Below are positions 52,938 through 61,020 of a DNA stretch of 64,000 nt, piece by piece; the first letter of the stretch is position 1, and every line of letters starts with the position of its first letter. The position numbers and the translations under genes were made by a program. The notes beneath the pieces were generated by a model that saw nothing but the letters and a program-made list of their open reading frames with translations, made no database searches and had not been told where the DNA came from. Location: assembly GCA_900468805.1 (NCBI GenBank), contig UEIF01000025.1, positions 1-64,000 of the forward strand, read 5' to 3'. This DNA comes from Hyphomicrobiales bacterium (GTDB lineage Bacteria > Pseudomonadota > Alphaproteobacteria > Rhizobiales > Rhizobiaceae).

Positions 52938-53957
52938 ATGAGCCGTGTCACACTTCAGGAAATCGCCGATCATCTGGGAATTTCAAAATTTGCAGTCTCG
53001 AGGGCGCTGACAGGCAAGCCCGGAGTGAGCGAGGATACGCGGCGTAACGTCCTGTCCGTTGCCGAGCAGTTCGGCTACATCGCACGGCGCACGAAGGTGA
53101 CGTCACAATCGATCGAGGTCATCTTCCACGACCGATCGGTCTCCAACCGCGAACTCTGGATTGACGTTCAGCACGGCATCGAAATGGAGGCGACGCGCTT
53201 CGGCTGCTCGATGGCGGTGCGCTGGACCAGTGACCACCGCATCATCGAGCGGCTGGAGGACGCCTCGCTCGGCTTCGTACTGGTCGGGCCGCAGGAACAG
53301 AAGATGTTCGATGCTGCCCGCGACAGCTCCGTGCCGGCCGTCGTCGTCGCCCATATCGTGCCGGAACTCTACACGATGGACCAGATCACCGCGACCGACG
53401 TCGAGGCCGGCGTCTTCGTGGCGAAGTTCCTCTATGACCTCGGGCACCGGCGCATGGTCTATGCACATGGCCAGCTCGGCTATCCCGGCCGCTATGCGCG
53501 CCTGAGGGGCTTCTCCGAGGCGATCGCCGAGCTCGAGGGTGCCGAGCTTCGGGAGATCGCCTTCAAGGAGGATTATATGGCCGCCGACCTTCGCGAGGCG
53601 GTGCTGAAGATGGCGAATGATGGCTTCGAACCGACGGCGGTTTTCTGCGGCAGCGACGGCGTTGCTGTAACCGTGGTCTCGGAATTGATGCGGATGGGCA
53701 TTTCTGTGCCGGAGGACGTTTCCGTGGTCGGCCATGCGGACTATCCGATCGCCACCCAGGTCTCGCCGAACCTCACGACGATCCACATGCCGCACAAGCA
53801 GATGGGGATCGCCGCAGTGCGCCAGCTGCTGTCGCGCATCGGCCTCAACGGCCAGCTGAACGACCTGCCGCCGCAGCGCCTCAGCCTCGTGCCGCATCTG
53901 GTCGAGCGCCAGTCGACGGCGCGGGCGCCGGCAGGCTCCTGGAAATCCAAGCTTTGA
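52938..53957 (+). CDS. LacI family transcriptional regulator 1
   Basis: Regulator of 339 residues. The HTH is VTLQEIADHLGISKFAVSRA with the hinge beyond it, and the sensor domain includes SIEVIFHDRSVSNRELWIDV and AVFCGSDGVAVTVVSELMRM. It is divergent from cassette 1 and strongly paralogous to the regulator at 54906-55934. The ribosome site is weak; the ATG at 52938 gives the standard LacI N-terminus. The dehydrogenase gene follows 30 nt later, possibly co-transcribed. Confidence 0.87.
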   Translation: MSRVTLQEIADHLGISKFAVSRALTGKPGVSEDTRRNVLSVAEQFGYIARRTKVTSQSIEVIFHDRSVSNRELWIDVQHGIEMEATRFGCSMAVRWTSDHRIIERLEDASLGFVLVGPQEQKMFDAARDSSVPAVVVAHIVPELYTMDQITATDVEAGVFVAKFLYDLGHRRMVYAHGQLGYPGRYARLRGFSEAIAELEGAELREIAFKEDYMAADLREAVLKMANDGFEPTAVFCGSDGVAVTVVSELMRMGISVPEDVSVVGHADYPIATQVSPNLTTIHMPHKQMGIAAVRQLLSRIGLNGQLNDLPPQRLSLVPHLVERQSTARAPAGSWKSKL

Positions 53958-53987
53958 TGACAAGGTGAAACGCGTAGGGAGGCATGC

Positions 53988-54866
53988 ATGAAGATCGGAT
54001 TTATCGGGCTCGGCGTCATGGGCAGGCCGATGGCGGGGCATCTGATCGATGCCGGTCACACGCTGTCGCTCCATCGCGTCAAGGAGGTCTCTCGTCCTCT
54101 CGTCGACAGGGGCGCCAGCCAGGCCTCGAGCGCGGCGCAGGCGGCAGCGCAGTCAGATGTGGTGATCCTGATGCTGCCTGATACGCCCGACGTGGAAACG
54201 GTGCTCTTCGGCGCCGGCGGCGTTGCCGAAGGGCTTTCCCCGGGCAAGCTGGTGATAGACATGAGCTCGATCTCGCCGATCGCCACCAAGGATTTCGCCC
54301 GGAAGATCAAAGAGCGCGGCTGCTCCTATCTCGACGCGCCCGTTTCCGGCGGCGAGGTCGGCGCCCGCAACGCGGCGCTGACAATCATGGTCGGCGGAGA
54401 GGAAGAAGCCTACAGGCGTGCCCTGCCGCTGTTTGAAAAGATGGGCAAGAACATCACGCTGGTGGGTGGCGCCGGTGACGGCCAGACAGCCAAGGTTGCC
54501 AACCAGATCATCGTCGGTCTGACCATCGAGGCGGTTGCGGAGGCGCTGCTCTTCGCCAGGAAGGCTGGTGCCGATCCGGCCAAGGTCCGCCAGGCACTGA
54601 TGGGCGGTTTTGCTTCGTCTCGGATCCTCGAGCTGCATGGCGAACGCATGATCAACAGCACCTTCGATCCGGGCTTCCGCATCGCGCTGCATCGCAAGGA
54701 CATGGCCCTTGCGGTCGAAAGCGCCCGTGCCCTGGAGCTCGCGCTGCCCAATGTCGCCATGGTGCAGCAGATGATGAACGCCGCCGTAGCGCTCGGCGAC
54801 GGCGACAAGGACCATTCGGCACTGATCCGCACATTGGAGACGCTTGCCGGCGTCCCGCACACCTAG
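53988..54866 (+). CDS. NAD(P)-dependent beta-hydroxyacid dehydrogenase (tartronate semialdehyde reductase/HIBADH type)
   Basis: Dehydrogenase of 292 residues. The cofactor motif is KIGFIGLGVMGRPMAGHLI, the substrate loop is DAPVSGGEVGARNAALTIMV, and the catalytic Lys is in GQTAKVANQ. This family includes GarR/GlxR and 3-hydroxyisobutyrate dehydrogenase; sequence alone does not settle which. GGGAGG precedes the ATG. Its place between the two LacI regulators suggests it handles a hydroxyacid or semialdehyde derived from the imported compounds. Confidence 0.85.
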   Translation: MKIGFIGLGVMGRPMAGHLIDAGHTLSLHRVKEVSRPLVDRGASQASSAAQAAAQSDVVILMLPDTPDVETVLFGAGGVAEGLSPGKLVIDMSSISPIATKDFARKIKERGCSYLDAPVSGGEVGARNAALTIMVGGEEEAYRRALPLFEKMGKNITLVGGAGDGQTAKVANQIIVGLTIEAVAEALLFARKAGADPAKVRQALMGGFASSRILELHGERMINSTFDPGFRIALHRKDMALAVESARALELALPNVAMVQQMMNAAVALGDGDKDHSALIRTLETLAGVPHT

Positions 54867-54905
54867 CGGCCGGCATTCCGGGAAAGGGCGGGAAGCCGCA
54901 GCACG

Positions 54906-55934
54906 ATGAGCAACATCACACTCGACATGATCGCCACGCGCCTCGGCATCTCGAAGTTCGCAGTGTCACGCGCCCTCTCTGGAAAACCTGGCGTCAGCGA
55001 AAAGACGCGGCGCAGCATCATCGAGGTCGCCGAAGAGCTCGGCTATCGCATCCCGCGCATGAAAGGCGGCGACGGGCGGTCGATCGAGGTTATCTTCCAT
55101 GATCGCAACGTCGCCAACCGCGAGCTCTGGGGCGACGTTCAGCACGGGATAGAGGCAGAAGCAAGCCGCTGGGGTCTTTCCATGGCAGTGCGCTGGACGA
55201 AGGACTGCCGTATTGTTTCTCGTGTCGAGAGATCGACGGTCGGCTTCATCCTCGTCGGCCCACACGACACCGATATGCACAAGGCGGTGCGTGACAGCCA
55301 TCGACCGGCCGTCACCGTCAATCACCGCGTTCCACCGCTCGACGGCATGGACCAGGTCACTGCCACCGATGTCGAGGCCGGCGAATTCGTCGCGGATTTC
55401 CTGATCGGCCTCGGCCATCGCAGAATGGTGTATGTACACGGGCGTGCCGGCTATCCCGGCCGCGAAGCACGACTGTACGGCTTTGCCCGGACGATCGCCT
55501 GCCGCGGCGATGCGACTGCGCGCGAGATGATTTTCGAATATGACGATGAGGCCTCGACCTTCCGGTCCTTGCTCATTGCCATGGTCGATGAGGGCTTCGT
55601 GCCGACGGCGTTCTTCTGCGGCAGCGATGGTGTGGCCGTCACCGTCGTTTCCGAACTCGTCCGGATGGGGCTGCGGGTGCCGGAGGATGCAAGCGTCATC
55701 GGCCATGCCGATTATGCGATCGCCTCGCAGATATCGCCCAAGCTCACCACGCTGCACATGCCGCACCGGCAGATGGGATTGACGGCGGTACGCCTGCTCC
55801 TTTCGCGGGCCGGGCTGACCCTGCCGGTTGCCGATCCGACTCCCATGCGCATCAGCCTTGTGCCGCACCTCGTGGCGCGACAGACATCCGGGCCGCCGGG
55901 GCCTGGATCCTGGCAGGCGCGGCTTCAGCGCTGA
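54906..55934 (+). CDS. LacI family transcriptional regulator 2
   Basis: Regulator of 342 residues and a close paralogue of the one at 52938-53957: matching HTH (ITLDMIATRLGISKFAVSRA), SIEVIFHDR, ELWGDVQHGIEAEASRWGLS, FFCGSDGVAVTVVSELVRMG and a C-terminal SLVPHLVARQTS. It lies 39 bp after the dehydrogenase and converges on cassette 2. It may regulate cassette 2, cassette 1 or both. Confidence 0.87.
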   Translation: MSNITLDMIATRLGISKFAVSRALSGKPGVSEKTRRSIIEVAEELGYRIPRMKGGDGRSIEVIFHDRNVANRELWGDVQHGIEAEASRWGLSMAVRWTKDCRIVSRVERSTVGFILVGPHDTDMHKAVRDSHRPAVTVNHRVPPLDGMDQVTATDVEAGEFVADFLIGLGHRRMVYVHGRAGYPGREARLYGFARTIACRGDATAREMIFEYDDEASTFRSLLIAMVDEGFVPTAFFCGSDGVAVTVVSELVRMGLRVPEDASVIGHADYAIASQISPKLTTLHMPHRQMGLTAVRLLLSRAGLTLPVADPTPMRISLVPHLVARQTSGPPGPGSWQARLQR

Positions 55935-55947
55935 TCCCAGACACCGA

Positions 55948-57687
55948 TCAGGGGCCGGCGGGTGCGATGGCCGCCTCCGGTGCGAAGCGGACGCGATGCA
56001 TCATGCGCTTCTGGCGTGGATCGGGACTTGGCACGGCCGAAATCAGCGCTTTGGTATAGGGCTCGTCGGGACTTGTGCATATCTTTGCCGACGACCCGAC
56101 CTCCACGACCCTGCCCTTGTACATCACCGCCACGCGGTCGCAGAAATAGCGGATGACCGATATGTCGTGGGAAATGAAGATGAAGCTCAGGTCGAGACGC
56201 GTCTGGATGTCAAGCAGCAGATCGAGGATCTGAGAGCGGATCGAGACGTCGAGCGCCGAGGTCGCCTCGTCCGCCACGATGACCCTCGGATCGAGCGCCA
56301 GCGCCCTGGCAATGCCGATGCGCTGCCGCTGACCACCCGAGAAGGCATGCGGATAACGGTCCATCATGTCGGGCGTCAGGCCGACCATGCGCAACAGCTC
56401 TGAGACCCGGTCGTCGCGGGCCTTGCCGCGAGCCATGCCATTGATCCGCAGCGGATCACCGACGATCTGTTTCACCGTCATGCGCGGGTTGAGCGATGCG
56501 AAAGGATCCTGGAAAATCAATCGAACCTGGGCATGGTAGGCGCGAAGCGCCGCACCGCGCATCGCAAGGACGTCGCTCTCCACGCCGCTGGCGTCGCGAT
56601 AGCGGACAGAGCCCGCTGTGGGCTCTGCAATCTGCATGATGAGCCGGCCGAGCGTCGTCTTGCCGGAGCCGCTCTCGCCGACGATACCGAGGTTTTCACC
56701 TGGATAGAGATCAAGGCTGACATCGTCGACGGCGCGCAGGCCGCCGCTCCAAGTGCCGTCGACCGCCTGCCTCGATCCATAATATTTGCTGAGGTTGCGA
56801 ACCGAAAGCACCGGTTCGATTGCGGCCGCGGCACCGTCGGAAAGACTACTTCGCTGGCGCGAATTATGTTCAAGCTTGCGGGTCGCCTCCAGCAGATGGC
56901 GGGTATAGGGGTGCTGCGGATCGTGGAATATCGCCTCGACCGGCCCCATCTCGACGATCTCGCCATTGCGCATCACAGCCACCTCGTCGGCGACTTCGGC
57001 CACCACGCCCATGTCATGGGTGATGAGCAGCACCGCCATGCCGCGGCTCTGCTGCAGCCGCTTGATGAGATCGAGGATCTCGGCCTGCGTCGTCACGTCG
57101 AGCGCCGTCGTCGGCTCGTCGGCGATCAGCACATCGGGATTGCAGGCGAGCGCCATGGCGATACAGACGCGCTGGCGCATGCCGCCGGAATATTCGAACG
57201 CGTAGCGGTTGGCCATCTCCACCGGGTTCTTGATCTCGACCTGGCGCAGCAGCTCGATCGTGCGCTTGCGCGCCTCCGATTTTTCGAGGTGAAGATGGAT
57301 CTGCAGAACCTCGTCGATCTGGTCGCCGATCGTGTGGAAGGGCGATAGCGCCGCCATCGGCTCCTGGAAGATCAGCCCGACCTTGCCGCCGCGCACCGCT
57401 CTGATCTGCGGGCCGTTCGCCTTGAGCGCGGTGATATCGATGACCTCGGCATCGCGCATCAGAACGATCCTGCCCGATGTGATGCGGCCGGGCTTGTCAA
57501 CGATCTGCAGCAGCGAGCGCGCCGTCACCGACTTGCCAGAGCCGCTTTCACCGACGAGGCAGAGCGTGCTGCCTCGCTTGATCGAAAAGCTGACATCCTT
57601 GACTGCCTTGAACACTGAGGTCCGCAGCTGGAACTCGATCGAGAGCCTCTCCACCTTGAGAACGTCCATGGCCACGGGCTCGCTCAT
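55948..57687 (-). CDS. Fused oligopeptide-type ABC ATPase (DppD-DppF in one chain), cassette 2
   Basis: A 579-residue protein with two full nucleotide-binding domains. The first has GESGSGKSV, YSGGMRQRVCIAMAL and VLIADEPTTALD; the second, from about residue 295, has GESGSGKTT, FSGGQRQRIGIARAL and VIVADEATSALD. The C-terminal Cys-rich oligopeptide extension is missing from both halves, unlike the cassette 1 ATPases. In the second domain, Glu-Ala replaces Glu-Pro after Walker B. GGAG precedes the ATG. It ends the cassette 2 operon. Confidence 0.92.
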   Translation of the reverse strand: MSEPVAMDVLKVERLSIEFQLRTSVFKAVKDVSFSIKRGSTLCLVGESGSGKSVTARSLLQIVDKPGRITSGRIVLMRDAEVIDITALKANGPQIRAVRGGKVGLIFQEPMAALSPFHTIGDQIDEVLQIHLHLEKSEARKRTIELLRQVEIKNPVEMANRYAFEYSGGMRQRVCIAMALACNPDVLIADEPTTALDVTTQAEILDLIKRLQQSRGMAVLLITHDMGVVAEVADEVAVMRNGEIVEMGPVEAIFHDPQHPYTRHLLEATRKLEHNSRQRSSLSDGAAAAIEPVLSVRNLSKYYGSRQAVDGTWSGGLRAVDDVSLDLYPGENLGIVGESGSGKTTLGRLIMQIAEPTAGSVRYRDASGVESDVLAMRGAALRAYHAQVRLIFQDPFASLNPRMTVKQIVGDPLRINGMARGKARDDRVSELLRMVGLTPDMMDRYPHAFSGGQRQRIGIARALALDPRVIVADEATSALDVSIRSQILDLLLDIQTRLDLSFIFISHDISVIRYFCDRVAVMYKGRVVEVGSSAKICTSPDEPYTKALISAVPSPDPRQKRMMHRVRFAPEAAIAPAGP

Positions 57688-57696
57688 CGCTGTCTC

Positions 57697-58884
57697 CTAG
57701 TCGGAATAGGGGTCGGCCGCGTCGCGCAGGCCGTCGCCGAGAAAATTGAGAGCCAGGACCGTCGCAATGACGGCGACGCCAGGCAGCAGCAGCCAGGGCG
57801 CGGTCGCGACAGTGCGGATGTTCTGCGCCTCCTGCAAAAGCACGCCCCAGCTGACGACGGGCGGACGCAGACCGACGCCGAGGAAGGAAAGCGCGGTTTC
57901 GCTGAGGATCATCACCGGGATCGCCAGCGTCACCGCCGCGATGATGTGGCTGGCGAAGGAGGGCAGCATATGGCGGAAGATGACGCTCATCTCCCGTGCG
58001 CCATCAAGGCGCGCCGCCGTCACGAAATCCTCATTCTTCATCGCCAGGAAACGTCCGCGCACGACGCGTGCAAGGCCCGTCCAGCCGACGAGGGAGAGGA
58101 TGATGGTGATCATGAAATAGACCTGAAGGGGCGGCAGCGTCGGCGGGATCGCCGCGGCAAGCCCCATCCAGAGCGGGATGGTCGGGATGGCGAGCAGGAA
58201 CTCGATGACACGCTGGATTGCGGTGTCGATGCCGCCGCCGTAATAGCCCGACAGGCCGCCGAGAATGATGCCGAAGACAAGGCTCAGCGAGACACCGACG
58301 AGACCGACGGTCATGGATACGCGCGTGCCGTAGATGACGCGGCTCAGCATGTCACGGCCGAGGCGGTCGGCGCCCCAGAGATACATGGGCTGGCCGGCCT
58401 TCACAGGCCCGATCAGGTGAATATTGGAAGGGATGAGGTTCCAGAGCTTGTAGGGCGCCCCGCGCACGAACAGGCCGACCGGGATCTTGCTCTCCGGGTC
58501 GATGACGAATTCGCGCGCGAAACTCTCGGGATTGACGCGGACCTTGTAGCCATGGACGTAGAGGCCGAACCCGCCATTGTCCCACATGTGCAGCCGCTGC
58601 GGCGGCGCGTAGGTGTAGCGAGCCGAATAGTCGCCGGCGCCCTGCGGCGCCAGAAACTCAGCGAAGGCCGCCACCAGATAGATGCAGATCACTATAATGC
58701 CGCTTGCAACTGCAAGCCGGTGCTTCCTGAATTTCCACCAGGCCAGCTGCCAGGCGCCGGCATGCTCGGCGTCCTTGATGTGGGCCACTTCTTCTGGCGC
58801 GCCTGCGCCATCCGCAGCCGCGGTCTTGCCGGTCCTGTTCCTGTTCCAGGTGAACAAAGGCCTTACTCCGTCAGTTCGTGCCAT
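57697..58884 (-). CDS. Oligopeptide-type ABC transporter permease (DppC/OppC), cassette 2
   Basis: Inner-membrane permease of 395 residues with a hydrophilic N-terminal extension of about 50 residues and the same long periplasmic insertion as its cassette 1 paralogue. Family motifs include DRLGRDMLSRVIYGTRVSMT and the C-terminal LNFLGDGLRDAADPYSD. The ATG at 58884 has GAGGAA 8 nt upstream; a GTG at 58887 is the alternative. Confidence 0.9.
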   Translation of the reverse strand: MARTDGVRPLFTWNRNRTGKTAAADGAGAPEEVAHIKDAEHAGAWQLAWWKFRKHRLAVASGIIVICIYLVAAFAEFLAPQGAGDYSARYTYAPPQRLHMWDNGGFGLYVHGYKVRVNPESFAREFVIDPESKIPVGLFVRGAPYKLWNLIPSNIHLIGPVKAGQPMYLWGADRLGRDMLSRVIYGTRVSMTVGLVGVSLSLVFGIILGGLSGYYGGGIDTAIQRVIEFLLAIPTIPLWMGLAAAIPPTLPPLQVYFMITIILSLVGWTGLARVVRGRFLAMKNEDFVTAARLDGAREMSVIFRHMLPSFASHIIAAVTLAIPVMILSETALSFLGVGLRPPVVSWGVLLQEAQNIRTVATAPWLLLPGVAVIATVLALNFLGDGLRDAADPYSD

Positions 58885-58894
58885 CACCCGTTCC

Positions 58895-59881
58895 TCACTT
58901 GTAGCGAATGCGAGGATCGAGCCATGCGAGCAGCAGGTCCGAGATCAGCGTGCCGATGACCGTCAGCACCGAGAGCATCAGGATCATGGCGCCCGCGAGA
59001 TAGACGTCTTGCGAAATCAGCGCTCGCAACAGCAGCGGGCCCGTCGTTGGCAGGTTGAGGACGATCGCGGTGACGGTTGCGCCGGAGACGAGCTCCGGCA
59101 GCGTCCAGCCGAGCGTCGAGACAAAGGGGTTGAGGGCGGCGCGCACCGGATATTTCAGGATCAGCCGCCATTCCGACAGGCCCTTGGCCCTCGCGGTCGT
59201 CACATAGGGCTTGTAAAGCTCGTCGAGCAGGTTGGCGCGCATGATGCGCACCAGCGCCGCGGTACCGGAGCAGCCAAGAACGATCACGGGCACGATCAGG
59301 TGCTGTGCAAGGTCGATGACCTTGCCCCAGCTCCAGGGGGCGTCGACATATTCGCGGGAGAAGAGCCCGTCGATACTGATGCCGAGGAAGCGGAGCGCCG
59401 CATACATCAGGATGAGCGCCAGAAGGAAATTCGGGATGGCAAGCCCGACAAAGGCAAAGAATGTAGCGGCATAGTCACCGACCGAATATTTGCGCACCGC
59501 CGAATAGATGCCGATCGGCAGCGAGACGACCCAGGTGAAGACGAGCGCCGTCAGCGACAGCACGATCGTCAGACCAAGGCGGTTCCACAACAGATCGGAG
59601 ACCGGTGCATCCCAATCGAAGGAGCGGCCGAAATCGCCGTAGAGCGCGATGTTGGAGATCCAGATCCAGTATTGCACCCAGATCGGCTCATCGAGGCCGT
59701 ACTGGCGGCGCAGCATTGCCAGCGTATTGGGGTCGACCGTATCGCCGGCCTGCGACATCTGCGCAGCGAGCGTCGTGACGAAGTCGCCAGGCGGCAGCTG
59801 GATCAGCGCAAAGGCCACGATCGAGATCGCGATCAGAGTCGGGATCATGTAGAGCAGCCGTTTGAAGACATAACGCAGCAT
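58895..59881 (-). CDS. Oligopeptide-type ABC transporter permease (DppB/OppB), cassette 2
   Basis: Inner-membrane permease of 328 residues, the same length as the cassette 1 DppB. LLYMIPTLIAISIVAFALIQ and LPPGDFVTTL begin it, and LISDLLLAWLDPRIRYK ends it. I start it at the ATG at 59881, giving the conserved MLRYVFKRLLY N-terminus; the frame runs to 59923 into the preceding gene. Confidence 0.9.
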   Translation of the reverse strand: MLRYVFKRLLYMIPTLIAISIVAFALIQLPPGDFVTTLAAQMSQAGDTVDPNTLAMLRRQYGLDEPIWVQYWIWISNIALYGDFGRSFDWDAPVSDLLWNRLGLTIVLSLTALVFTWVVSLPIGIYSAVRKYSVGDYAATFFAFVGLAIPNFLLALILMYAALRFLGISIDGLFSREYVDAPWSWGKVIDLAQHLIVPVIVLGCSGTAALVRIMRANLLDELYKPYVTTARAKGLSEWRLILKYPVRAALNPFVSTLGWTLPELVSGATVTAIVLNLPTTGPLLLRALISQDVYLAGAMILMLSVLTVIGTLISDLLLAWLDPRIRYK

Positions 59882-59904
59882 GGCAATCCTCCCCCTCGGT
59901 CCTG

Positions 59905-60900
59905 CTAGGCGTCCTTGGTCCACAAATCTTCCTGCGTCATCCGGTTGAGCAACGGTTCACCGGCCCGGTAGCGGCGGAAGTTCTCGGTGATCACCTCGAC
60001 GGAGCGGTCGACCTTGTCTGGCAAAGCCGCGGTGAAATGCGGCGTGATGAGCACGTTGGGCGTATCCCACAACGGATGGTCTGCCGGCAGCGGCTCGGGC
60101 GTGGTGACGTCGAGCCCGGCGCCGGCCAGCCGCCCCTCCTTGAGCGCCTCGATCATCGCGTCCTGGTCGATGACGCCGCCGCGCGACAGGTTGACGATGA
60201 TCGCCGACGTCTTCATGCGGGCGAGCTGCTCGCGGCCGATCATCCGATAGGTCGCGTCGGAGAGGTTGAGCACCAGCGCCAGAATGTCGGCCTGTTCCAG
60301 GATCTCGTCGATGCCCTCCCCCTTGTCGGCGCTGTACATGCGGTCGACCCCCGGCGGCGGCGCGAGATCGCGGCGGCGGTAGCCGAGCACGCGCATGTCG
60401 AAGGCCTTGGCGCGGCTCGCAAGCGCGACGCCCGTATGCCCCATGCCGAGAATCCCGATGGTGCGGCCGTAAAGCGCGCGAAGGTCCATCATCCCGGGCG
60501 TGCGATGCCATTCATGGCGCTTCTGGGCATCGTAGAGATCCGGGTAGCGCGAGCAGAGCATCAGCGAAAACATCATCACGTGCTCGGCAAGCGCGGGGCC
60601 GGAGCGGCCGGCGGACCCGGTGACCTCAAGGCCGCGTTCGAAGACTTCGGGTCTGGCGGATTTCGTCAGACCGGCATGGTCGCAATGCACCCATTTGAGT
60701 TTCGGCGCGCGGACATGGCGATCGTCGAGGTCGCCGGAAAGGATTGCGATCTCGGCCTGCGCAAGCGCTGCCGACACCGCGCTCGGGTCCTTTGTATCCA
60801 CAAGCAGCATACGGTCGGAACCGATCGCCTCCTGCAGACGCTGCCAGTGCCCGGCTTCGAAGGGAAGGTCGCGTGCGACAAAGACAATACGTTCCGACAT
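59905..60900 (-). CDS. D-isomer-specific 2-hydroxyacid dehydrogenase
   Basis: NAD(P)-dependent dehydrogenase of 331 residues. The cofactor motif is TIGILGMGHTGVALASRA, the catalytic Arg lies in VNLSRGGVIDQDAM, and the catalytic His in TPHFTAALPDKVDR. It interconverts a D-2-hydroxyacid and its 2-oxoacid; glyoxylate/hydroxypyruvate-type substrates are possible. AGGAA precedes the ATG at 60900. It sits between the binding protein and the permeases, where cassette 1 has no dehydrogenase. Confidence 0.87.
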   Translation of the reverse strand: MSERIVFVARDLPFEAGHWQRLQEAIGSDRMLLVDTKDPSAVSAALAQAEIAILSGDLDDRHVRAPKLKWVHCDHAGLTKSARPEVFERGLEVTGSAGRSGPALAEHVMMFSLMLCSRYPDLYDAQKRHEWHRTPGMMDLRALYGRTIGILGMGHTGVALASRAKAFDMRVLGYRRRDLAPPPGVDRMYSADKGEGIDEILEQADILALVLNLSDATYRMIGREQLARMKTSAIIVNLSRGGVIDQDAMIEALKEGRLAGAGLDVTTPEPLPADHPLWDTPNVLITPHFTAALPDKVDRSVEVITENFRRYRAGEPLLNRMTQEDLWTKDA

Positions 60901-60982
60901 CAATGGAATTCCTGGATTGCTGTTTGGCGGAAAAGCGGGCGGCGGCGCCTGCCTCGGCTTGCACATTCGTAAGAAAGGTCCA

Positions 60983-61007
60983 CCCCCGGCAAAGGATAGG
61001 ACGGGGG
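60983..61007 (-). other. Stem-loop after the cassette 2 binding-protein gene
   Basis: CCCCCG (60983-60988) pairs with CGGGGG (61002-61007), loop 13 nt, 13 nt after the binding-protein stop; two more outer G-C pairs follow beyond one mismatch. Confidence 0.45.
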
Positions 61008-61020
61008 CGGAAGGGAAGCC

